This document shows positions 17,093 through 27,062 of a DNA stretch of 64,000 bases, in pieces. The translations under genes and the position numbers were made by a program. A model generated the notes under the pieces. The model was not told where the DNA came from. It made no database searches and worked only from the letters and a program-made list of their open reading frames with translations. The stretch covers positions 372,001-436,000 of the forward strand of contig NZ_AP017295.1 of NCBI RefSeq assembly GCF_001548375.1, given 5' to 3'. The stretch comes from Nostoc sp. NIES-3756. Its GTDB lineage: Bacteria > Cyanobacteriota > Cyanobacteriia > Cyanobacteriales > Nostocaceae. Position 1 is the first letter of the stretch. Each line of letters begins with the position of its first letter.

Positions 17093-18601
17093 TTAGAACT
17101 CCATGCGCTGGTATTCAGCGACGGAGGATGCTGCGGGTCTTGCCCTCTGTCTAGCCCAGTCACGTAGGGCTGTTACCTGTTCTTGCATCGTGCGAGACAG
17201 GGGCAATGTGGCTTTAAGCGCAGCAATAATATCTAGTTGGGTGAACTCGCGGTCTTGGGCAAAAGCTTCATACATTGCCGCAACAAGCGCTTGTTCAATT
17301 TCTGCTCCAGAAAATCCGTCTGACATCTTGGCTAGTTGCTCCAAATCAAACCTAGTGATGTCTTCACGACGTTTATTCAGGTGGATCTTGAATATATCAC
17401 TCCTTTCTTCAGGTGTGGGCAGATCCACAAAGAAAATTTCATCAAAACGACCCTTCCTCAAAAATTCTCCAGGTAGCCGTTCTACGCGGTTGGCTGTCGC
17501 CATGACAAACACTGGAGATTTTTTCTCCTGCATCCATGTGAGGAAAGACCCAAATATTCTGCTAGATGTACCGCCATCTGAGTCACCAGACCCAGCGCTA
17601 CCAGCAAAGGACTTGTCCAATTCGTCAATGAACAGAATTGCAGGTGAGATAGATTCTGCTGTTTTGAGGGCGTTACGTAGATTTGCTTCACTTCGTCCCA
17701 CCATTGAGCCGTCGTACACTCGCCCCATATCCAAACGCAACAGGGGTAAACCCCACAGCCGGGATGTTGTTTTGGCGATTAATGACTTACCACAACCGGG
17801 AACACCTAAAATAAGCATCCCTTTTGGTTGGGGTAGACCATACTCTCTAGCTCTTTCTGTAAACGCATTTGAGCGTTGTTTGAGCCATTTCTTTAATTCT
17901 TCCAAGCCACCTACAGCGTCTATGGTTTCATCTTCTTCAATGTATTCTAGAATACCATTACGCCGGATGAGTTGCTTTTTCTCAGATAAAACTATATCTA
18001 CTTCTTCTTCTGTCAAGCGCCCAGTGGTTACTTGCGCTTTGCGGTATACTTTCTCAGCTTCATCTTTAGTTAAGCCTAAAGCTGCTTTAAGAAGTTTTTC
18101 CCGCGCGTCTGTGGTTAAGCGTCTACCACGATTTTGGTCTAAATGGTGAGTTAAAACTTTGTTTAACTCAGACATGTCAGGTAATTGGAAATCTAATACG
18201 ACTACTTCTTTTTCCAGTTCTATGGGTACTTGTTGCATCGGTGACATCAAAATGATGTTCTTTTGCGTACCTTTGAAGCTGGCGATCGCATCTCGTAACG
18301 ACCTTGTAATCGGGGCAGCATCAATAAAGGGATGTAAATCTTTAAAAATAAAAATACCAGGTTCTTTCTGCCGTATAACCCAATCGATCGCCGCTTCTGG
18401 CGAACCAGTGTTATGTGGGTTAGCCCGGGGTTGACCATACTCCACGATGCCATGAGTTACTGTCCAAACATAAAGTCGGCGTTGGGGCCTTAACATTTGG
18501 GCGATTGTGGAAATTGCCTGCTCTGCCCGCTCTTCCTCGGAGGTCACAAGGTAGATTAGTGGGTATTGAGCTTGGATGAGAATGTTGAGCTCTTCTTTCA
18601 T
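17093..18601 (-). CDS. ycf46: AAA+ ATPase, Ycf46 family
   Basis: 502 residues. The N-terminal half (1-200) is a family-specific domain; the C-terminal half is a classical AAA module with Walker A GVPGCGKS (about 265-272), Walker B ILFIDELDKS, sensor 1 MATANRVERLP and the arginine-finger region RKGRFDEIF. Ycf46 homologues occur in red-algal plastids and cyanobacteria, and have been linked to regulation of inorganic-carbon use and photosynthesis in Synechocystis; the molecular substrate is unclear. It probably shares a transcript with the ycf35-like gene. A 348-codon open frame on the opposite strand is a shadow of this GC-richer gene. Confidence 0.92.
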   Translation of the reverse strand: MKEELNILIQAQYPLIYLVTSEEERAEQAISTIAQMLRPQRRLYVWTVTHGIVEYGQPRANPHNTGSPEAAIDWVIRQKEPGIFIFKDLHPFIDAAPITRSLRDAIASFKGTQKNIILMSPMQQVPIELEKEVVVLDFQLPDMSELNKVLTHHLDQNRGRRLTTDAREKLLKAALGLTKDEAEKVYRKAQVTTGRLTEEEVDIVLSEKKQLIRRNGILEYIEEDETIDAVGGLEELKKWLKQRSNAFTERAREYGLPQPKGMLILGVPGCGKSLIAKTTSRLWGLPLLRLDMGRVYDGSMVGRSEANLRNALKTAESISPAILFIDELDKSFAGSAGSGDSDGGTSSRIFGSFLTWMQEKKSPVFVMATANRVERLPGEFLRKGRFDEIFFVDLPTPEERSDIFKIHLNKRREDITRFDLEQLAKMSDGFSGAEIEQALVAAMYEAFAQDREFTQLDIIAALKATLPLSRTMQEQVTALRDWARQRARPAASSVAEYQRMEF

Positions 18602-18690
18602 AAATCGACCTACTTGAGACCCTAGTACAGTAAAGACATCGTTTTGTTTGTGACAACAACCGAATTTATGATTTCCTTTCTAATTCGTAC

Positions 18691-19038
18691 CTAGCAAGGA
18701 ACCAATTCTTCCTCACCCTTGGGATGGGTTTCTGCTTCCGTCATTTCATCAATGGGAAGATGGTCTTGACCGATTAATCCAGGTTGATTTCCTAAACCAA
18801 TCAATTCCCCATCACGTAATACCAATGAACTTTCACAAGTGGGACATGAATATACTCGATGAGTTCGTCCGTATGTTGAAGCCTCTAATTCCTCAACCAA
18901 ATGTGGGTTAGCTAAGTAGAAACCAAGAGCGCGTTCAGCTAAGTCTGACATGTGTTCAGAATCGATGGCTGAACGAATTTTCAGCTTCTTGTGCAGTTCT
19001 GGCGATAGATATAACGTAACCTTTTGCTTAGTTTGCAT
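18691..19038 (-). CDS. Ribbon-helix-helix-like protein with a CPTC motif
   Basis: 115 residues from ATG at 19038, opening MQTKQKVTLYLSPELHKKLK, a beta-strand and helix pattern typical of CopG/Arc-type ribbon-helix-helix DNA-binding domains (about residues 5-50). The C-terminal half has YSCPTCESSLVLRDGELIGL, a half zinc-ribbon-like CxxC, and the protein ends in Cys. This looks like a small transcription factor, possibly metal- or redox-sensitive, but no target is known. An in-frame extension to 19155 is open but lacks a ribosome site and would place unrelated residues before the fold. Upstream spacer is shared with the divergent lipoprotein gene. Confidence 0.65.
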   Translation of the reverse strand: MQTKQKVTLYLSPELHKKLKIRSAIDSEHMSDLAERALGFYLANPHLVEELEASTYGRTHRVYSCPTCESSLVLRDGELIGLGNQPGLIGQDHLPIDEMTEAETHPKGEEELVPC

Positions 19039-19371
19039 ATAACTTTTCAATGGCCTTACCCGGGTATGTATATTACGGTATCGATTGCCAGCTTGGTTGT
19101 CAAGCCAGCAAGACGTTTTGACAGCTATTTTGTCATACTTCTTTACAATAAGCATGAGTTTGTTACGAACAATATTAGTGTTTCATGTTATCTATAAAAC
19201 TAAAGCTAAATTGAGCTTACATAAGATAAAATTGCTAATAAATTACCTAAAATGATTTCCTTATATGTGTTTCTGGTTGCAAATATTAGTAAATATATAA
19301 TAATTTTTGCAGTGAAAATACATATTTTGACACTACTTATTTATACTTTTTGTGAGAAAGTCCTGAAAGTG
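19039..19371. other. Divergent promoter region between RHH protein and lipoprotein genes
   Basis: AT-rich 333-bp spacer that should carry promoters in both directions. Both flanking genes have open in-frame extensions into it that I consider untranslated. No specific site can be named. Confidence 0.45.
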
Positions 19372-19851
19372 ATGTTAAATGGCAAAGCGTTTTGTCTTGC
19401 TGCTTTATGCTTAACATTGTGGGCTTGTAGTACACCGATCTTAGATATCACCAGTATTAGCTGGAAAACTTACAGCAATTTACGCTATGGCTTTGAGTTC
19501 CCCTATCCCAGCAACTGGACACCTTCAATCACACCTACAAATGATGATGGAATTGCCCTTGTCTCACCAAAAAATAGCAATGTGGAAATCCGGGGATGGG
19601 CAAGTAATCAACTAGCACAACCTATTGATGAAGATAGCGAGACATCAGCTAACTATAACTTCCAAACTACTCAAGGCTTAAAGGGACGACTATTAGTAGA
19701 AACGGGGAACACCGTTAGTTTGATGAAGTTGATATTAAGCCAAAATCAAGTGGAGTACCACTGGCAAGGCAAAAGCCCAAGTCAAGAATTTTCTAACTAC
19801 TATCCTTTGTTCTATTACATTGCCCAACAGTATCGGATTACCAGGAGATGA
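19372..19851 (+). CDS. Putative lipoprotein with PsbP-like look
   Basis: 159 residues from ATG at 19372. The N-terminus is a lipoprotein signal: basic start, hydrophobic stretch, lipobox LWAC with Cys near residue 19, so the mature protein is likely tethered to a membrane. The mature part begins with YGFEFPYPSNWTP and contains short beta strands, reminiscent of the PsbP/Mog1 fold, in which a 'GF-F-YP--W' start is common; this is inference. A further 40 codons are open upstream but AT-rich and hydrophobic without a ribosome site. Function unknown. Confidence 0.65.
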   Translation: MLNGKAFCLAALCLTLWACSTPILDITSISWKTYSNLRYGFEFPYPSNWTPSITPTNDDGIALVSPKNSNVEIRGWASNQLAQPIDEDSETSANYNFQTTQGLKGRLLVETGNTVSLMKLILSQNQVEYHWQGKSPSQEFSNYYPLFYYIAQQYRITRR

Positions 19852-19919
19852 GGGAATCAATCAGTTATCACCTGATGTTCACTGTTCACTGATAACTGAC
19901 ACATCCACCAGAATGATGA

Positions 19920-21131
<1,212 letters not shown>

Positions 21132-21163
21132 GGACTTGTAAATAAGCAACTCCCAACTTTTTT

Positions 21164-21188
21164 AGGATGGGCATCTTGCCCGTCCTAA
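21164..21188. repeat. Hairpin in the sqdB-sqdX spacer
   Basis: TAGGATGGGCA (21164-21174) pairs with TGCCCGTCCTA (21178-21188) with one G-T pair and a 3-base loop. The arm sequence recurs at 8201-8211. It could weaken read-through from sqdB to sqdX. Confidence 0.65.
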
Positions 21189-21379
21189 ATTCTGGTGGGA
21201 TATCCGTCCTACCGTACAAAATAAATAATTTATTGGCAAACAAAACATAAAAAGGTTTCTTTCCCTACTCCGTTTTTTAAAAATACCAATTGATTACGCC
21301 ACAGGAGACGGTTTACTCTGTTGTAGACCCCAAAATTCAACAGCATTTGGGATTATCTGCTGGGATTGAATAATTTTGT

Positions 21380-22522
21380 ATGAGAATTGCCCTATTCACC
21401 GAAACTTTTTTACCTAAAGTTGACGGCATTGTGACACGCCTGCGCCACACCGTTGACCATTTACAACGTTTGGGAAATCAAGTGTTAGTGGTTGCCCCTG
21501 ATGGCGGAATCACAGAACATAAAGGAGCGAAAGTTTACGGGGTTAGTGGCTTTCCCTTGCCTCTGTATCCAGAGTTAAAAATGGCACTTCCTCGCCCAGC
21601 GATTGGTTACGCCTTAGAAGATTTTCGACCAGATATTATTCATGTTGTCAATCCGGCAGTTTTGGGCTTGTCGGGTATTTTTTATAGTAAAGTCCAAAAA
21701 ATCCCTTTAGTGGCTTCTTACCACACCCATTTGCCGCAGTATCTCCAGCATTATGGTTTGGGGATGTTAGAGGGGTTGTTGTGGGAACTGTTAAAAGGGG
21801 CGCATAATCAAGCTGCTTTAAATCTTTGTACTTCTACGGCGATGGTGGAAGAACTATCAGCGCATGGTATTGAACGGGTAGATTTATGGCAGAGAGGAGT
21901 AGATACAGAAATATTTCAACCTGAATTAGCAAGTGTAGAGATGCGATCGCGCCTCTCCCAAAATCATCCTCAAAGCCCTTTATTATTGTATGTTGGTCGC
22001 CTTTCTGCCGAAAAAGAAATTGAGCGCATCAAACCCATCCTAGAAGCAATTCCCCAAGCGCGTTTAGCATTGGTAGGAGATGGCCCTCACCGCCAAGCAT
22101 TAGAAAAACACTTTGCTGGTACAAACACCAATTTTGTTGGCTATCTGATGGGAACAGAATTAGGTGCAGCCTTTGCTAGTGCTGATGCTTTTATCTTTCC
22201 ATCTCGTACAGAAACACTTGGTTTAGTATTGCTAGAAGCAATGGCGGCTGGCTGTCCTGTAGTCGCCGCTTGTTCCGGTGGTATTCCTGATATTGTCACA
22301 GATGGGGTAAACGGTTATTTATTTGACCCTAAAGCCGACATTCAAGATGCTATCAATGCAACTATTCGCCTTTTGGAAAATCGGCAAGAACGTGATACCA
22401 TCCGGCAAAACGCTCGTATAGAAGCAGAAAAATGGGGATGGGCAGCTGCCACACGCCAGTTACAGGACTATTATCAAAAAGTGATATTTGCGGAAAAGTT
22501 GACTACAGGAGGCAGGAGGTAG
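21380..22522 (+). CDS. sqdX: Sulfolipid synthase, glycosyltransferase family 4
   Basis: 380 residues, GT-B glycosyltransferase. The N-terminus MRIALFTETFLPKVDGIVTR is characteristic of the SqdX group, and the C-terminal domain has the donor-binding E-x7-E motif in SRTETLGLVLLEAMAAGCPVV. It moves sulfoquinovose from UDP-sulfoquinovose to diacylglycerol at the membrane, making SQDG. It directly follows sqdB, the enzyme that makes its donor, which strongly supports the call over related GT4 mannosyltransferases. Confidence 0.95.
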   Translation: MRIALFTETFLPKVDGIVTRLRHTVDHLQRLGNQVLVVAPDGGITEHKGAKVYGVSGFPLPLYPELKMALPRPAIGYALEDFRPDIIHVVNPAVLGLSGIFYSKVQKIPLVASYHTHLPQYLQHYGLGMLEGLLWELLKGAHNQAALNLCTSTAMVEELSAHGIERVDLWQRGVDTEIFQPELASVEMRSRLSQNHPQSPLLLYVGRLSAEKEIERIKPILEAIPQARLALVGDGPHRQALEKHFAGTNTNFVGYLMGTELGAAFASADAFIFPSRTETLGLVLLEAMAAGCPVVAACSGGIPDIVTDGVNGYLFDPKADIQDAINATIRLLENRQERDTIRQNARIEAEKWGWAAATRQLQDYYQKVIFAEKLTTGGRR

Positions 22523-22580
22523 AAGAGTAAAACAGTTAGAAGATATGAGGGTACAAGAAAAAAATTACTAACTATGGACT

Positions 22581-22621
22581 AATGACCAATGATTAATGAC
22601 CAATGATTAATGACCAATAAA
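22581..22621. repeat. 14-bp tandem repeat AATGACCAATGATT before the cyclase gene
   Basis: Nearly three exact copies in tandem (22581, 22595, 22609). They end three bases before the ATG of the adenylate cyclase and occupy the place where its ribosome site would be. Confidence 0.8.
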
Positions 22622-22623
22622 AC

Positions 22624-25203
22624 ATGACTCTTCCTAATCCTGGTAGCGTTTTGGCTTCATTAACAGAATTAACTCAAGTTAATCGGACTCATGGTTTATT
22701 GCGTCGGGTTAAAGACCTTTCTGTTAACGAATTTGTTTGCTTACTAGATTTTATTACTGCTGAGTTTCAACAGTTTCTTAGAGCAATTGAACTCATTAAT
22801 AATGAGGCTCTAGAAAATATGTTGGAGAAAGTGTTAGAAGCAATTACACTCAAAATTGGTCAGATTCTCCAAGCAGAATATACGGCTATCTTTTTAGTTG
22901 ATTATGATAAAGGTCAGTTGTGGTCAAAAGTACCGCAGGATAATGGCTCAAAATTTCTAGAAATTCGGACACCCATTACTGTAGGTATTCCAGGTCATGT
23001 TGCCAGCACTGGTCAATATCTAAATATTTCGGAAACTGCTACTCATCCTCTGTTTAGCCCAGAGTTAGAAAAACAAATGGGCTATAAAATCCATAATATT
23101 TTATGTATGCCTGTTGTTAGTAGCAAAAATCAGGTTGTAGCAGTGGTACAACTGGCAAATAAGGCGGGAAATATACCTTTTAATCAAGATGATGAGGAGT
23201 GTTTTCGAGACTTTGCAGCCTCTATTGGGATTATTTTAGAAACCTGTCAATCTTTTTATGTTGCAGCACGTAATCAACGCGGGGCTACGGCACTTTTGCG
23301 TGCTACACAAACACTAGGTCAAAGTTTAGATTTAGAAGCAACTTTGCAAATAGTGATGGAACAGGCACGAATTTTAATGCAGGCAGACCGCAGTACTTTG
23401 TTCCTATATCGTAAAGAAATGGGAGAACTATGGACTAAGGTAGCAGCCGCAGCAGATACATCAAATTTAATGGAAATTCGTATGCCTGCTAACCGGGGTA
23501 TTGTTGGCTATGTGGCATCTACAGGACAGGCACTAAATATTCCTGATGCCTACAAAGACCCGCGTTTTGACCCATCAACAGATAGAAAAACGGGTTATTT
23601 AACTCGCAATATTTTGTGTTTACCAGTGTTTAATTCTGCTAATGAATTGATAGGAGTAACGCAATTAATTAATAAGCAGCAAGGAAGTTTTACAGCTTCT
23701 GATGAAGAATTTATGCGAGCTTTTAATATTCAGGCAGGAATTGCTTTAGAAAATGCTCGTTTATTTGAAAATGTACTGTTAGAAAAACAATATCAAAAAG
23801 ATATTTTGCAGAGTTTGTCTGATGCTGTAATTTCTACAGATATGGCAGGCAGAATTGTCACGATTAACGATGCAGCATTAGAATTACTTGGTTGTCCTTT
23901 GGGAGATGCTAATAATAAAAGTAATAAGCTGCTGTGGGAACAAAATTTAATTGGTCGTCTAGTTTGGGAGGTCGTACCAATTGATAATTTACAGATGCGT
24001 TTGGAAGATAGTTTAAAAAGTGGTGCTAGACATTATGTTCCAGAACAAAGTTTGACAGTAGGGCTTTATCAACTACCAATTGCTGAGGGTAGAATCTCCC
24101 ATGAAACTCAAGACTATTCTATTTTGACAGTACGCGATCGCACCAACCCAGATATTTTTCTTCCCTGGAACTTGCCGCAAACTCCCCAGTCGAAGTTTAT
24201 CACCCCAGAAGAAGTACAAATTCTAGAACGTAGTATTAACCTTACCGTCAATCCCTTGACTAACCCAGAAGGCGGTGTGCGCGGTGGTTTGGTAGTTCTA
24301 GAAGATATTAGCCAAGAAAAACGCCTGAAAACTACTATGTACCGCTACCTCACACCCCATGTAGCTGAACAAGTCATGGCTTTGGGTGAAGATGCTTTGA
24401 TGGTAGGCGAACGCAAGGACGTTACTGTGTTATTTTCCGATATCCGAGGCTACACTACACTTACCGAAAATTTGGGTGCGGCTGAGGTGGTATCACTGCT
24501 GAACCAGTATTTTGAAACAATGGTTGAGGCGGTTTTTAACTATGAAGGTACTCTAGATAAGTTTATTGGTGATGCTTTAATGGCTGTCTTTGGTGCGCCG
24601 CTACCATTGACAGAAAATCATGCTTGGCAAGCGGTACAGTCAGCTTTAGATATGCGTCAACGCTTGCAAGAATTTAATCAACGGCGCATTATTCAGGCAC
24701 AACCACAAATTAAAATTGGCATTGGTATCAGTTCGGGGGAAGTGGTTTCTGGTAATATCGGTTCCCATAAACGCATGGATTACACTGTTATTGGAGATGG
24801 TGTTAATTTAAGTTCGCGTTTGGAGACTGTCACAAAAGAATATGGTTGTGACATTATTATTAGTGAATCTACTTACCAATTATGTTGCGATCGCATTTGG
24901 GTACGTCAGTTAGATAGAATCCGTGTGAAGGGTAAAAACCAAGCTGTTAATATCTACGAGTTAATTGGCGATCGCCATACTCCTCTTGATACTAACACGC
25001 AAGATTTTTTGTTCCACTATCATACAGGTAGGACTGCTTATTTATCAGGCAATTTTGCACAGGCGATCGCTTGTTTCGAGTTGGCTAAACATCTTCGCCC
25101 CACAGACCAAGCTGTTAATATTCATTTAGAACGCGCCTACAATTATCAACAAACGCCTCCTCCAAATGATTGGGATGGTGTGTGGGTAATTATGGCAAAG
25201 TAG
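22624..25203 (+). CDS. cyaB1: Adenylate cyclase with tandem GAF and PAS domains (CyaB1 type)
   Basis: 859 residues, the length I recall for Anabaena CyaB1. Domains: GAF-A (about 60-210), GAF-B (about 245-400), PAS-like segment (about 400-540), class III cyclase (about 590-780), then a short TPR-like tail. Both GAFs keep an NKFDE-type signature (NKAG...F..DDE; NKQQGSF..SDEE), which in the CyaB1/CyaB2 family marks cyclic-nucleotide binding; cAMP at GAF-B autoactivates the enzyme. The catalytic core shows FSDIRGYT and FIGDALMAVFG with the two metal Asp, and DYTVIGDGVNLSSRLE. It makes cAMP in the cytosol. CyaB2 has the same layout, so the paralogue number is less certain than the family. Confidence 0.92.
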   Translation: MTLPNPGSVLASLTELTQVNRTHGLLRRVKDLSVNEFVCLLDFITAEFQQFLRAIELINNEALENMLEKVLEAITLKIGQILQAEYTAIFLVDYDKGQLWSKVPQDNGSKFLEIRTPITVGIPGHVASTGQYLNISETATHPLFSPELEKQMGYKIHNILCMPVVSSKNQVVAVVQLANKAGNIPFNQDDEECFRDFAASIGIILETCQSFYVAARNQRGATALLRATQTLGQSLDLEATLQIVMEQARILMQADRSTLFLYRKEMGELWTKVAAAADTSNLMEIRMPANRGIVGYVASTGQALNIPDAYKDPRFDPSTDRKTGYLTRNILCLPVFNSANELIGVTQLINKQQGSFTASDEEFMRAFNIQAGIALENARLFENVLLEKQYQKDILQSLSDAVISTDMAGRIVTINDAALELLGCPLGDANNKSNKLLWEQNLIGRLVWEVVPIDNLQMRLEDSLKSGARHYVPEQSLTVGLYQLPIAEGRISHETQDYSILTVRDRTNPDIFLPWNLPQTPQSKFITPEEVQILERSINLTVNPLTNPEGGVRGGLVVLEDISQEKRLKTTMYRYLTPHVAEQVMALGEDALMVGERKDVTVLFSDIRGYTTLTENLGAAEVVSLLNQYFETMVEAVFNYEGTLDKFIGDALMAVFGAPLPLTENHAWQAVQSALDMRQRLQEFNQRRIIQAQPQIKIGIGISSGEVVSGNIGSHKRMDYTVIGDGVNLSSRLETVTKEYGCDIIISESTYQLCCDRIWVRQLDRIRVKGKNQAVNIYELIGDRHTPLDTNTQDFLFHYHTGRTAYLSGNFAQAIACFELAKHLRPTDQAVNIHLERAYNYQQTPPPNDWDGVWVIMAK

Positions 25204-25258
25204 GGACTTTGACAATTCAAAAAGCTACACAAAATCAACTATTACTAAAAAGTAAAAA

Positions 25259-26005
25259 ATGTTACTACATTTAAGCACATGGCAGGAAGTTGAAGACTAT
25301 TTGCAAACATCTACAGGAATTATTTTGCCTATTGGTTCAACTGAACAGCATGGGCCGACGGGTTTAATTGGTACTGATGCAATTTCTGCGGAAGCGATCG
25401 CGCGTGGTGTAGGTGAAGCAACTGGAGCGATCGTTGCGCCTACAATCAATGTGGGGATGGCTTTACATCATACAGCTTTTCCAGGAACTATCAGTTTGCG
25501 TCCCAGTACCTTAATTTTGGTGGTGCGAGATTATGTTACTAGTCTTGTCAAGGCTGGTTTTACCAAGTTCTACTTTATTAACGGACATGGCGGTAATATT
25601 GCTACCCTAAAAGCTGCATTTTCTGAAACCTATGTTTACTTAGAAGATTTGCAGATTCCTCATGTTCATAAGGTACAATGCCAAGTAGCTAACTGGTTTA
25701 TGTGCAGTTCCGTATACAAGCTGGCTAAAGAATTGTACGGCGATCAGGAAGGTTCTCACGCTACCCCTAGTGAAGTAGCCGTCACTCAATATGTTTACCC
25801 GGAAGCAATCAAACAAGCACCTCTTACACCAGAAGTTGCTAAGGGACACAGAATTTACGGTGCTACTGATTTTAGACTGCATTACCCAGATGGACGCATG
25901 GGTTCTAATCCCGCTTTAGCAACACCAGAACATGGTAAGCAATTTTATGATTTAGCGGTGAAGGAACTGAGTAATGGGTATTTGGAATTTTTGAGTGCAG
26001 AATGA
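25259..26005 (+). CDS. Creatininase-family amidohydrolase
   Basis: 248 residues with the metal-binding signatures of the family: PIGSTEQHGP near residue 30, ISLRPST, and FINGHGGN near residue 110, plus an Asp and Glu later (DQEGSHATPSEVA). These coordinate two divalent metals. Relatives hydrolyse creatinine or formamide-type bonds (creatininase, ArfB, MftE); the substrate of the cyanobacterial group is unknown. It lies 55 bp downstream of the adenylate cyclase gene on the same strand and could be co-transcribed. Confidence 0.88.
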   Translation: MLLHLSTWQEVEDYLQTSTGIILPIGSTEQHGPTGLIGTDAISAEAIARGVGEATGAIVAPTINVGMALHHTAFPGTISLRPSTLILVVRDYVTSLVKAGFTKFYFINGHGGNIATLKAAFSETYVYLEDLQIPHVHKVQCQVANWFMCSSVYKLAKELYGDQEGSHATPSEVAVTQYVYPEAIKQAPLTPEVAKGHRIYGATDFRLHYPDGRMGSNPALATPEHGKQFYDLAVKELSNGYLEFLSAE

Positions 26006-26233
26006 GGAGATAAACAATTCACAATTAAGAATATCTATAGCAATTACCACGCTCACTGAGGTACAAAGTCAATGTTTTTAAACGCAGAGGAATGCAGAGG
26101 AAAGCGCAGCGAAAAGTTCTGGAGGAGGGTTTCCCTCCGTAGGAAACTTTTCAAGACAGAGGAACGCAGAGATTTTACTAATTTTATTAGCAATGTACTC
26201 AGTAACTAAGCAGTTGAGGAAACGCTATAAATT

Positions 26234-26303
26234 TGAATTACGAATTACGTTAGCGTAGCGGGGCGTAGCCCATTACGAATTACGAATTACGAATTACGAA
26301 TTA
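26234..26303. repeat. GAATTAC heptamer tandem repeat 3' of devA
   Basis: Two copies of GAATTAC, a 26-bp GC-richer insert with a GCGTAGC-type palindrome, then four to five more GAATTAC copies ending over the devA stop region. A second array of the same heptamer occupies the devC-devA spacer. Confidence 0.85.
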
Positions 26304-27007
26304 ACACTTACCGCATCTCTAACAAGATGACCATCTTCCATATAGACAATGCGATCGGCAACATCTAAAATGCGGTTGTCGTGGGTAACTAGGAGAATTG
26401 TACAACCTTGTTCTTTTGCTAGTTTTTGCATTAATTCTACGACATCACGTCCTGATTGCTTATCGAGGGCGGCTGTGGGTTCATCGGCTAAAACTATTTT
26501 AGGCTGACTGACTAACGCACGAGCGATCGCTACTCTTTGTTTTTGTCCTCCTGATAAGTTATCAGGATAATAATTCAGCCGATTTCCTAATCCTACTTCT
26601 TCTAAAATTTCTTGTGAGCGAGTAATCATTTCTTGAGTAGATATTCTTGGTTGCAATTCCAAACCCATGCGTACATTTTGCAATGCAGTTAGGCTACCAT
26701 GCAAATTATGAGCCTGGAATATATAACCATGATTACGCCGCGCTTGAGTTAATTGTTTACTACTAGCCCCACAGAGTTCCTTTCCTAATATCTGTAAACT
26801 TCCAAACTGGGCTGAACGCAAGCCACCCACTAAAGTGAGTAGCGTAGTCTTACCTGAACCAGAAGGCCCTGTCATAATGACAATTTCGCCTGCATTAATT
26901 TCGAGATTGATATTAAATAAAACCTGTTTGCGTAGTTGTCCGCTACCAAAGTAATGGTCAAGGTTTTTAATAGATATAACAGGCTCATCAGCATTTATAG
27001 TTTTCAT
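26294..27007 (-). CDS. devA: DevA-type ABC exporter ATPase
   Basis: 237 residues. Walker A GPSGSGKTT, signature LSGGQKQRVAIARAL, Walker B IVLADEPTAALD and the H-loop VTHD are all intact, in the MacB/LolD-like subclass of exporters. With DevC (permease) and DevB (membrane fusion protein) it forms a three-part pump that moves lipids or glycolipids out through a TolC-like channel; one Anabaena DevBCA is needed for the heterocyst glycolipid layer, but Nostoc genomes carry several paralogous sets and this set's substrate cannot be told. It is the last gene of devB-devC-devA. Confidence 0.93.
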   Translation of the reverse strand: MKTINADEPVISIKNLDHYFGSGQLRKQVLFNINLEINAGEIVIMTGPSGSGKTTLLTLVGGLRSAQFGSLQILGKELCGASSKQLTQARRNHGYIFQAHNLHGSLTALQNVRMGLELQPRISTQEMITRSQEILEEVGLGNRLNYYPDNLSGGQKQRVAIARALVSQPKIVLADEPTAALDKQSGRDVVELMQKLAKEQGCTILLVTHDNRILDVADRIVYMEDGHLVRDAVSVNS

Positions 27008-27008
27008 A

Positions 27009-27062
27009 AATTACGAATTACGAATTACGAATTACGAATTATGAATTACGAATTATGAATTA
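27009..27062. repeat. GAATTAC heptamer array in the devC-devA spacer
   Basis: At least seven tandem copies of GAATTAC/GAATTAT fill the whole 52-bp spacer. The TAA stop of devC (27060-27062) is supplied by the repeat. With the array at 26234 it brackets devA on both sides. Confidence 0.9.

Noticed and set aside
17103-18149. Long rightward open frame of 348 codons
   Set aside because: Antisense to the Ycf46-type AAA+ gene, Ser/Arg-rich with no domain; a shadow of codon bias.
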